Source: Lachnospiraceae bacterium
GTDB taxonomy: Bacteria > Bacillota > Clostridia > Lachnospirales > Lachnospiraceae
Assembly: GCA_017651385.1 (NCBI GenBank)
Contig: JAGCCY010000177.1
Coordinates: forward strand, 1 to 5,296
DNA length: 5,296 nucleotides
Direction: 5' to 3'
A program made the position numbers and the translations under genes. Position 1 is the first letter of the stretch. The number at the start of each line of letters is the position of its first letter. The notes below the pieces were generated by a model. That model ran no database searches. It had not been told where the DNA came from and was given only the letters and a program-made list of their open reading frames with translations. Shown in pieces: positions 1 through 5,296 of this stretch.

Positions 1-381
1 ATTGAGCGGGTACAGTTTGAAGACGATGAATATTACTACTATGTAAAAGCCGTTCCGAAGAACGATTTTGTGGAAAATGAAAGTAAGCCTAAGAAAAAAC
101 CCGTAAGGCGCATTCCCGCTGAAGCGGTAAGAAGGCAGGAACAGCCTGTAAGGGAAAATGAAGCAGGCAGTGCAAGACCGATAAGAGAAGATAAAGAACG
201 CCCCGTAAGACCTGCCCAGCTCGAGATCGGCCGTTCACAGGTCGAGAGGACAGCGGCAGCAGTCAGAAACGCCAATGCTTCGAAGGGACCGCTTGGACTT
301 AGCGGAGGCCGTCCTGCGGGAGAAGGAAGGCGGAGAATGGAGCAGAGAGCCGCCGAACACAACAACGTAAACAATCAATAA
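1..381 (+). CDS. C-terminal part of an unrecognised protein with a basic, low-complexity tail
   Basis: The reading frame is open from the first base of the window to a TAA at 379-381, so this is the last 126 residues of a longer protein whose start lies upstream. An internal GTG at 70 could be mistaken for a start, but the frame is coding-like before it. The first ~24 visible residues are acidic and aromatic: EDDE, then four consecutive tyrosines, then VKAVPK. From about residue 28 the chain becomes a Lys/Arg/Pro/Glu/Ala-rich tail with no hydrophobic core. It carries recurring P-(V/I)-R units near residues 34, 49, 60 and 68, and ends Asn/Gln-rich. It is probably disordered and perhaps a cytoplasmic tail, but the rest of the protein is not visible. 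The gene ends 25 nt before cdaA on the same strand, so co-transcription is likely. I do not recognise the family and assign no function. Confidence 0.75.
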   Translation: MERVQFEDDEYYYYVKAVPKNDFVENESKPKKKPVRRIPAEAVRRQEQPVRENEAGSARPIREDKERPVRPAQLEIGRSQVERTAAAVRNANASKGPLGLSGGRPAGEGRRRMEQRAAEHNNVNNQ

Positions 382-406
382 TTTTTATTTTGGGAACATA
401 TAAAGC

Positions 407-1273
407 ATGTCAAACATTATTGAATTTTTAAGTTCAAACTTTGAAAAATTTAATATGCCCGAAATAAACTGGAAAGACATTATCGAGATTCTCGTTATTG
501 CCTTTCTGGTCTATGAGATCATGCTTTGGATCAAAAACACAAAAGCCTGGTCCCTGCTTAAAGGTATTGTTGTTATTTTGGTCTTTCTTCTTTTTGCCGA
601 AATATTCGAGATGAACACGATCCTTTGGATCGCAAACAGATTGTTTACGATCGCCGCAACGGTCATTGTTGTTGTTTTCCAGCCGGAACTTCGACGGGCG
701 CTCGAACAGCTGGGTACCAGAGCAAAGATCGGAGATATCATGTTCTTTGATCAGTCTCATTCCGAAGAAGGCCGTTTTACCGACAGAACTCTTGAAGAAA
801 TAATACGTGGCTGTAATGAAATGGCCAAAGTTAAAACCGGTGCACTTATCGTGGTGCAGCAAAACAATTCCCTTTCGGAAGTTGAAAGAACGGGTATTAA
901 GGTAGATGCACTGGTATCAAGCCAGCTCTTGATCAATATATTTGAGCATAATACACCGCTTCATGACGGTGCTGTTGTGATAAACGGAGACAGGGTCACA
1001 TATGCGACATGTTATCTTCCGCTCTCCGACAATCTTTCTTTAAGCAAAGAACTGGGAACGCGTCACCGTGCGGGTGTAGGCATTTCGGAAGTAAGCGACA
1101 GTCTTACCATTATCGTTTCGGAGGAAACGGGACGTATCAGTCTTGCTTATCAGGGACAGCTTGAGAGGAATGTCGATCAGGATAATTTCAGACGAATGCT
1201 TGAAGTTATTCAGAATAAGCCCGGCGCCGAGAAGAAACGTGTGCGCTTTAAGACGGTTAGGAGGAAGGCATGA
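407..1273 (+). CDS. cdaA: Diadenylate cyclase CdaA (membrane-bound c-di-AMP synthase)
   Basis: CdaA condenses two ATP into cyclic di-AMP, the second messenger that controls potassium and osmolyte uptake and cell-wall homeostasis in Firmicutes. The 288-aa protein has the normal family length and layout. Three hydrophobic segments lie at about residues 25-42, 50-67 and 72-91. A linker containing FQPELRRALEQLG (91-103) follows, then the DAC domain. Both catalytic signatures are intact: DGA at 187-189 inside NTPLHDGAVV, and RHR at 219-221 inside GTRHRAGVG. The stretch VDALVSSQLLINIFEHNTP just before the DGA motif is also typical. The ATG at 407 has only a weak upstream purine run (TGGGAA, 391-396). 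It is kept because it leaves the short N-terminal segment normally seen before TM1. The stop overlaps the cdaR start by 4 nt, so translation of enzyme and regulator is coupled. No promoter is evident in the 25-nt gap upstream. Confidence 0.97.
   Translation: MSNIIEFLSSNFEKFNMPEINWKDIIEILVIAFLVYEIMLWIKNTKAWSLLKGIVVILVFLLFAEIFEMNTILWIANRLFTIAATVIVVVFQPELRRALEQLGTRAKIGDIMFFDQSHSEEGRFTDRTLEEIIRGCNEMAKVKTGALIVVQQNNSLSEVERTGIKVDALVSSQLLINIFEHNTPLHDGAVVINGDRVTYATCYLPLSDNLSLSKELGTRHRAGVGISEVSDSLTIIVSEETGRISLAYQGQLERNVDQDNFRRMLEVIQNKPGAEKKRVRFKTVRRKA
1259..1264 (+). promoter_or_regulatory. Ribosome binding site of cdaR
   Basis: AGGAGG ends 5 nt before the ATG at 1270, inside the last codons of cdaA. 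It fixes the cdaR start at the ATGA overlap with the cdaA stop. Confidence 0.85.
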
Positions 1274-2580
1274 ATACTGAAACTATCAAAGAACGCCTCA
1301 AAAAACTCCTGACTCAGAATATAGGGCTTAAGATCGTATCGATAATCGCCGCGACATTACTGTGGTTCATTATGGTAAGTATTACGGACCCCGTCATACC
1401 GGAAACTTACAAAAATGTCCCGGTTAGGATCATTAATTCAGATGTAGTGACTTCCGAAGGAAAGACAATGGAAGTTGTGAATAATACGGACAATATTACG
1501 ACAGTAACCATAAAGGCTCCGAGATCGGTCATACAGGAACTCGGCAGTTCGTCCGATGCAATTGTTGCGGTAGCGGATTTAAGGAATCTTTCTTTGGATG
1601 AGAAAAGGGTTCCGATCGACCTGTCGGTTTCAAAATATACCGATAAAGTCGAAAGTATTAAAGCTTCTCACGAGAGTCTGGAAGTGTCGATCGAAACGCG
1701 CCGGACTACGCAGTTACCTATAAAAGCCACAACATCGGGAGAGATTGAACCGGGCTATGTGGTAGGTAATGTGACACAGGCACAGAACCAGGTGCGCGTA
1801 AGCGGTCCGCAGTCCGTTATATACAGTATTTATTCGGCAGCGGTTGACGTTCAGGTAACCGGATTTAAAGAAAAGATATCAACGTTATCGGATGTTGTGC
1901 TTTACGATATAGACGGCAATGTCATTGATGACAAGAATCTTGAACTTAATGTGGATTCCGTCAGGGTCGATGTGGAAATACTGGCCACCAAGAAGGTTCC
2001 CGTTGCATTCTCATATTCGGGTACGCCTGCTGAAGGATACAGTACAACGGGTGTCCTTGAAAGTGATATTGAAGAGGTTACCATTGCAGGTAATGCAAAC
2101 ACGATAGACAGGATCAGTTCGATCTCCGTTCCTGCATCGCAATTAAATGTCACAGGGCTTACTTCTTCACTTCATGCGCTTATAGATATCGGAGATTATC
2201 TTCCTTCCGGCATAAGGTTTGCGGATCCGGCATTCAGCGGTTTTGCCAATGTGACCGTTTTTATTGAAGAATATAAAGAACAGTCCGTAAGTGTATATTT
2301 AAGAAACATAGAGGTTACAGGTATACCTGACGGTTTTTCTTCAACCGAATGGGCAGAGAGCAAAGATTATGTCGAGTTTGTGCTTGTCGGTCTTGCTCAG
2401 GACTTGGAGCAGATACAGCTTTCTCAGCTTAACTTTACGGTAGACTTCAATGATTATGCGCTTATGAACGATATTTCGGGATTTAAGGCAGGGATCTATG
2501 AGTTGCCGCTTTTGCTTGATCTTCCCGACGATGTATGGATGAAAGAGCCTGTTGAAGTTAAGGTAAGACTTGTTAAATGA
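1270..2580 (+). CDS. cdaR: CdaA regulatory protein CdaR (YbbR-domain protein)
   Basis: CdaR is the membrane-anchored partner that binds CdaA and modulates c-di-AMP synthesis, with its YbbR domains outside the membrane. This 436-aa protein has a short basic N-terminus, a single TM helix at about residues 18-38 (NIGLKIVSIIAATLLWFIMV), and then a wholly extracytoplasmic beta-rich region. The TM sequence, with Trp near its end followed by ITDP, is the hallmark start of YbbR proteins. By eye there are four successive YbbR-like repeats, at about 45-140, 148-235, 240-335 and 336-436. Repeats 2 and 3 show the usual pattern: a (Q/K)-(L/V)-P-(I/V) strand, a GY turn, then V-(R/T)-(V/I)-(S/A)-G. Domain boundaries are approximate. 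The start overlaps the cdaA stop as ATGA and has a strong Shine-Dalgarno. The gene ends in TGA just before a hairpin. The usual next gene, glmM, is absent. Confidence 0.94.
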   Translation: MNTETIKERLKKLLTQNIGLKIVSIIAATLLWFIMVSITDPVIPETYKNVPVRIINSDVVTSEGKTMEVVNNTDNITTVTIKAPRSVIQELGSSSDAIVAVADLRNLSLDEKRVPIDLSVSKYTDKVESIKASHESLEVSIETRRTTQLPIKATTSGEIEPGYVVGNVTQAQNQVRVSGPQSVIYSIYSAAVDVQVTGFKEKISTLSDVVLYDIDGNVIDDKNLELNVDSVRVDVEILATKKVPVAFSYSGTPAEGYSTTGVLESDIEEVTIAGNANTIDRISSISVPASQLNVTGLTSSLHALIDIGDYLPSGIRFADPAFSGFANVTVFIEEYKEQSVSVYLRNIEVTGIPDGFSSTEWAESKDYVEFVLVGLAQDLEQIQLSQLNFTVDFNDYALMNDISGFKAGIYELPLLLDLPDDVWMKEPVEVKVRLVK

Positions 2581-2603
2581 TCAGATCAGGATATTTAAAA
2601 AGT

Positions 2604-2632
2604 TTAAGAGCCGGATTATTTCCGGCTCTTAA
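2604..2632. terminator. Hairpin terminator shared by convergent operons
   Basis: A perfect 12-bp inverted repeat (2604-2615 with 2621-2632) encloses a 5-nt TTATT loop, with the GC-rich core GAGCCGG/CCGGCTC. Read on the minus strand, the stem is followed by a T-run (ACTTTTTAAATAT), which fits an intrinsic terminator for the four-gene minus operon. On the plus strand the stem is followed by TGATTATATATA, without a clear U-tract. It may therefore work less well, or only as a 3'-end stabiliser, for cdaA-cdaR. The TAA stop of the minus-strand acyltransferase (2629-2631) lies inside the stem. Confidence 0.85.
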
Positions 2633-3402
2633 TGATTATATATATACATGTTTTTTGAATCGTTTTCTTCTATATCTTTTCGGATGGGTTCATAGGTGTC
2701 ATTAACATTCATGAAAGAACACAGAACATTTCCGAAATTTATCTGTCTTATGATACCGTCTTTATGCATGAGCTTTTCAAGAGGTTCAAATCCGTTTATA
2801 TGCTTTGGATCCATTTCAAGATCCCTTACATACATACTGTAAGTACGCTGTGAAGCGTTTCCTGCAGGATCGATATAGTCTGCGGTGAAATTTTTCTCGT
2901 ATCTGTACGGAACCCCGACAAGTTTTTCAACATGGTGAATATAAGTAAATCCGCTTAATGCAGGGACACCGATCACCAATGCCTTTGCATCATACTCGGT
3001 CATTTTATCGAAGATAGTACCTTCACCGAAAGAGTTGGGAACATTTATCGAAAGAAGTTCATCGGCTTTTTTGCCCCATACAGCGAAAGAATAAAGCGGA
3101 TGAAGAGTGCGTCTGAAATCCGGGCGTTTAAGAGCTGCCTTTGACAGTGCGCCGGTCTTTGAAGGCGTATTATGATAATCAAAGGGAATACCTTTGCAAA
3201 AGTCCCAATTGAAAGTCTGAAAAAGAAGAGTCCCGGAAGATCCCACTATATCCTTAAGTCCGTTGATAACGTTATCAAGATCAAGCTTTTGGCCGTTATT
3301 CTTGTATTCAAGAGCCAAAGGCATCATATCGGAAATAACATAAACAACATCACCTTCATTTATAAAATTGTCGTCTTTTAAAAAATCAACAAAATCCGTC
3401 AT
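2629..3402 (-). CDS. AAC(3)-family acyltransferase, probably carrier-protein dependent
   Basis: This protein has the aminoglycoside 3-N-acetyltransferase (AAC(3), YokD-like) fold, in which an acyl group is passed from a thioester to an amine. In the 257-aa numbering, family landmarks appear in order: VGSSGTLLFQTF (53-64), FDYHNTPSKTGALS (74-87), RRTLHPLYSFAVWG (97-110), then GVPALSGFTYIHHVE (145-159). The last holds the TxxHxxE-like element (His156, Glu159) expected at the active site. Length is normal for the family. I use the ATG at 3402, not the TTG at 3426 that gives eight more residues. The ATG has GAAGG at 3408-3412 with 5-nt spacing and starts 1 nt after the carrier-protein stop, whereas the TTG would begin inside that gene. 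The partner carrier protein immediately upstream suggests the donor is an acyl-carrier thioester instead of acetyl-CoA, and that this is a biosynthetic enzyme, not a resistance gene. That role is inference; the acceptor amine is unknown. Confidence 0.85.
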   Translation of the reverse strand: MTDFVDFLKDDNFINEGDVVYVISDMMPLALEYKNNGQKLDLDNVINGLKDIVGSSGTLLFQTFNWDFCKGIPFDYHNTPSKTGALSKAALKRPDFRRTLHPLYSFAVWGKKADELLSINVPNSFGEGTIFDKMTEYDAKALVIGVPALSGFTYIHHVEKLVGVPYRYEKNFTADYIDPAGNASQRTYSMYVRDLEMDPKHINGFEPLEKLMHKDGIIRQINFGNVLCSFMNVNDTYEPIRKDIEENDSKNMYIYNH

Positions 3403-3403
3403 A

Positions 3404-3634
3404 TTAACCTTCGGTATATTTAGCAACTAGATTTTCTATAGCTGCAAGATTTACAAAATTATCGGGAATGATATCACGCCCCGATATCTCTATATCAAAT
3501 TCACTTTCAAGTTCGTCGACAATCTCAACCATCTGATAAGAATCGATAAGTCCGTCATCTATGAAATTTTCGGAATTCTCGAAAGCCTCGCCGTTATCGA
3601 GATTTTTAAGGATTTCCATGATAATGTCTTTCAT
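3404..3634 (-). CDS. Acyl/peptidyl carrier protein (phosphopantetheine-binding)
   Basis: This is a free-standing 76-aa carrier protein that would hold the substrate as a thioester on a 4'-phosphopantetheine arm. It is acidic and helical. The attachment site is Ser32 in GLIDSYQMVEIV; the D-S is intact, but the residue after it is Tyr instead of the common Leu seen in fatty-acid ACPs. Helix 2 continues into VDELESEFDIEI, followed by a short loop and the terminal helix AAIENLVAKY, as in DltC-like and discrete PCP proteins. Its start overlaps the formyltransferase stop as ATGA (3631-3634), and GGAAGGA at 3644-3650 supplies a Shine-Dalgarno 9 nt upstream. It sits between the formyltransferase and the acyltransferase and downstream of an adenylating enzyme, so it is most likely the dedicated carrier of this pathway and not the fatty-acid AcpP. 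A phosphopantetheinyl transferase must act on it; none is encoded here. Confidence 0.92.
   Translation of the reverse strand: MKDIIMEILKNLDNGEAFENSENFIDDGLIDSYQMVEIVDELESEFDIEISGRDIIPDNFVNLAAIENLVAKYTEG
3408..3412 (-). promoter_or_regulatory. Ribosome binding site deciding the acyltransferase start
   Basis: GAAGG on the minus strand, within the last codons of the carrier-protein gene, lies 5 nt upstream of the ATG at 3402. It argues against the upstream in-frame TTG at 3426. Confidence 0.7.
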
Positions 3635-4482
3635 TGAATGTTTTCCTTCCTGAGTTTTTTAAGTATGATACGATGTCCGTCACGATTAAAAATGTAGTTG
3701 TCATTATAAAAGCCTTCATTTTCACATTCAGTATCAACGGAATATTTTCTGAAACAATAGATACTGTTGTCGATACGGATCTTCATGGGGCCGAGCAGCA
3801 TTAATCCTCCATAATCCATTGAACGTAAAAATCTGCTTATTTTTTCATAATCCCAATTCGGATCCAGGAAACCGTCGTTAGGAACATCTTTAGAATAATG
3901 CATCTTTATATCTGTTGCAACAGGCTGTTTTTCAGTGGTTATCCCGGTGGTAAAAAGCATCGCTGCGATTTTTGAAAAGCATTCTGTTCCTTTTTCGACC
4001 TGCTTTTTGAAAAGCACCAAAGAAGTCATGTCATCGGTTATCGGAATAATTTCTTTTGCAATAATATCTCCGCCGTCAATTTCATTTGTGAGAATATGCC
4101 ATGTAATGCCGGTAACCGAATCGCCTTCATATATGGCCCAGCATTCGGCATTACGGCCCCTATGCGCGGGAAGGAGAGCATTATGCCAGTTTATGATCGT
4201 AAATTCGGGACGGGCAATGATATCGGCCGGAACCAGATAAGTGCTTGATGCACTGATCATAAGAGTTTTTTCTTTTACGTTCGATAGATATTCGGTTATT
4301 TCGATTTTTGTAAGAGCAATATACCTGATACCCGCACTTTGGCATTTCTTTTCGAGAAAAGAGCCGTCGGATATTTTGATCTCGACGACTTCAACATTTC
4401 CCATATACTCCATGCAGATCCCGGCACAATTATACGGAAGATCTCCCGAACCGAGGATAATGACTCTGTCGAATTTATTCAC
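3631..4482 (-). CDS. N-formyltransferase (formyl_trans family), likely acting on an aminoacyl-carrier or amino sugar
   Basis: This 283-aa enzyme has the fold of methionyl-tRNA formyltransferase, which moves a formyl group from 10-formyl-tetrahydrofolate to an amine. The catalytic triad is present: Asn98 and His100 in IINWHNALLPAHRG, and Asp136 in EIDGGDI. A smaller C-terminal domain follows from about residue 205 (DPNWDYEKISRFLRSMDYGG). It is unlikely to be housekeeping Fmt: it is shorter than typical ~310-aa Fmt, diverges at the N-terminus (LGSGDLPYNCAG), and lies between an adenylating enzyme and a carrier protein. The GITWH segment (125-129) and the NWD...RSMDYG region remind me of formyltransferase domains in NRPS initiation modules; this rests on memory, not alignment. 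Sugar N-formyltransferases of the VioF/QdtF type are the main alternative. The GTG start at 4482 is chosen because AAGGAG lies 7 nt upstream. The gene overlaps the previous stop by 8 nt and the carrier-protein start by 4 nt. Confidence 0.88.
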   Translation of the reverse strand: MNKFDRVIILGSGDLPYNCAGICMEYMGNVEVVEIKISDGSFLEKKCQSAGIRYIALTKIEITEYLSNVKEKTLMISASSTYLVPADIIARPEFTIINWHNALLPAHRGRNAECWAIYEGDSVTGITWHILTNEIDGGDIIAKEIIPITDDMTSLVLFKKQVEKGTECFSKIAAMLFTTGITTEKQPVATDIKMHYSKDVPNDGFLDPNWDYEKISRFLRSMDYGGLMLLGPMKIRIDNSIYCFRKYSVDTECENEGFYNDNYIFNRDGHRIILKKLRKENIQ

Positions 4483-5296
4483 AGTAGGTCTCCTTAATGA
4501 GTTTTCTGTCTGTTTTTCCGTTTGCGTTCATGGGCATTTTATCAAGTTTGATAATTTTTCCGGGAACCATATATTCGGGAACGTGTTTTGAAACTTCCGC
4601 TTTTATGGAAGCTTCATCGATATTTCCTTCGTAAAGCAGAATGATCACCTGTTTTTTTGAATTATATACACAACAGACTTTTTCCGCGGATTCGGCACAC
4701 ATTGCCGCATTTTCGATTTCTCCGAGCTCGATACGGTAACCCATATGTTTGATCTGAAAATCTTTTCGACCGACATATTCTATCTCATCACGGTCATTTA
4801 TACGTACAAGGTCCCCGGTCCTGTAAATTATATCGCGATAGTAAGGAGAAAGCGGATTTTGCACAAATGCTTCCTTAGTCTTTTCGGGATTGTTGTAATA
4901 TCCGAGTCCGACACCGGAGCCGCGTATACAAAGTTCACCGATCTCACCCTTTGCACATTCTTTATCATCGTCCAATATAAGAACTCCTGTGTTTTTGGCC
5001 GCATGTCCGATCGGAAGGAATTCGTCGTTTTGGAATTCCCTGTCAATTATATAATATGTGCTTGCATATGTCGTTTCGGACGGACCGTAATAATTTACAT
5101 ACATCGCATCGGGTATGTATTTACGCCATTGGTTAAGCTGTTTGACAGGCATAACTTCACCGCAGAACATTATCTTTTTCAAGCACGTAACATCAACTTC
5201 CCTTAAGGCTCTTAAATTGGCAGTGACCACCAGCGCGGAAGGAACCCAGTAAATGGCATTGATCCCGTGCTTTGCAATGTAATCCATGATCTGCAC
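4475..5296 (-). CDS. Amino-acid-type adenylating enzyme (AMP-binding family), C-terminal part
   Basis: This is the last 273 residues of an ANL-superfamily enzyme that activates a carboxylic acid as its adenylate and loads it on a carrier protein. The frame is open to the window edge and a full protein is about 500 aa, so roughly 230 residues lie outside. The GTG at the edge is an ordinary codon, not a start. Core adenylation motifs occur in order: NYYGPSETT (69-76, A5), GELCIRGSGVGLGYYN (120-135, A6), YRTGDL (158-163, A7), GRKDFQIKHMGYRIEL (176-191, A8, hinge Asp179), YMVPG (242-246, A9) and NGKTDRK (259-265, A10, catalytic Lys261). They fit NRPS-type or DltA-like amino-acid activators better than fatty acyl-CoA synthetases. 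No condensation or carrier domain follows the last motif, so the C-terminal end is free-standing; what precedes the visible part is unknown. The substrate-defining pocket is mostly upstream of the window. The gene overlaps the formyltransferase by 8 nt and feeds the carrier protein two genes on. Confidence 0.92.
   Translation of the reverse strand: MQIMDYIAKHGINAIYWVPSALVVTANLRALREVDVTCLKKIMFCGEVMPVKQLNQWRKYIPDAMYVNYYGPSETTYASTYYIIDREFQNDEFLPIGHAAKNTGVLILDDDKECAKGEIGELCIRGSGVGLGYYNNPEKTKEAFVQNPLSPYYRDIIYRTGDLVRINDRDEIEYVGRKDFQIKHMGYRIELGEIENAAMCAESAEKVCCVYNSKKQVIILLYEGNIDEASIKAEVSKHVPEYMVPGKIIKLDKMPMNANGKTDRKLIKETYCE
4490..4495 (-). promoter_or_regulatory. Ribosome binding site for the GTG start of the formyltransferase
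   Basis: AAGGAG on the minus strand is followed by 7 nt and then GTG at 4482. It lies inside the 3' end of the adenylating-enzyme gene and gives strong support for this non-ATG start and for translational coupling. Confidence 0.8.

Noticed and set aside
39..374. Minus-strand 111-codon open frame opposite the first gene
   Set aside because: It is the antisense shadow of the Arg/Pro/Ala-rich tail, has no Shine-Dalgarno or recognisable domain, and the plus frame runs in from the window edge and ends just before cdaA.
70..381. The first gene as a complete 103-aa protein starting at GTG 70
   Set aside because: The frame is open and protein-like back to base 1, and no convincing Shine-Dalgarno precedes the GTG.
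382..406. A promoter or c-di-AMP riboswitch in front of cdaA
   Set aside because: Only 25 nt separate the genes, too short for a ydaO-type riboswitch, and no paired -35/-10 boxes are visible.
434..862. Minus-strand open frames inside cdaA (also 511-741)
   Set aside because: They lie wholly antisense to the clearly conserved cdaA sequence, and their translations are low-complexity.
1902..2153. Short frames on both strands inside cdaR
   Set aside because: They are fully contained in the continuous YbbR coding frame, with no start signals or protein-like composition.
3404..3634. Housekeeping fatty-acid AcpP
   Set aside because: The serine context is DSYQM instead of DSL, and its neighbours are adenylation, formyl and acyl transferases, not fab genes.
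4745..5206. Plus-strand 153-codon frame opposite the adenylating enzyme
   Set aside because: It is antisense to well-conserved adenylation motifs A5-A8, so it is a shadow frame.
1..5296. CRISPR arrays, tRNA/rRNA genes, insertion sequences or att repeats
   Set aside because: No regularly spaced repeats, transposase frames, terminal inverted repeats or tRNA-like cloverleaf sequence were seen; non-coding space is only about 70 nt in total.

Overview
The window looks chromosomal and Gram-positive, most likely from Clostridia, and Lachnospiraceae is my best guess. The grounds are a cdaA-cdaR pair, moderate-to-low GC, purine-rich Shine-Dalgarno sites, and genes packed with overlapping stops and starts. 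The taxonomy is inferred from protein style and gene order, not from a marker gene.

Left half, plus strand (1-2580). The 3' end of an unrecognised gene encodes an acidic tyrosine-rich segment followed by a long basic, probably disordered tail. After 25 nt comes cdaA, a membrane-bound diadenylate cyclase that makes c-di-AMP, with its DGA and RHR motifs intact. cdaA overlaps cdaR by 4 nt; cdaR encodes the one-TM, multi-YbbR-domain regulator of CdaA. The glmM gene that follows cdaR in Bacillus, Listeria and Lactococcus is not here. A 12-bp hairpin closes the unit and is shared with the convergent operon.

Right half, minus strand (5296 down to 2629). Four tightly coupled genes run in this transcription order: an amino-acid-type adenylating enzyme (its 5' part lies beyond the window), a formyltransferase with the Asn-His-Asp catalytic triad, a 76-aa acyl/peptidyl carrier protein, and an AAC(3)-fold acyltransferase. 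The junctions are an 8-nt overlap, a 4-nt overlap and a 1-nt gap. Taken together they read as a complete small assembly line: activate a carboxylic acid (probably an amino acid), load it on the carrier, N-formylate it, and transfer the (formyl)aminoacyl group to an amine. It is the dissected equivalent of a formylating NRPS initiation module (F-A-PCP, as in linear gramicidin synthetase LgrA), with an AAC(3)-like enzyme as the off-loading transferase. The acceptor, perhaps an amino sugar of a surface glycan or a small metabolite, cannot be read from this window. This cassette is the most interesting item here.
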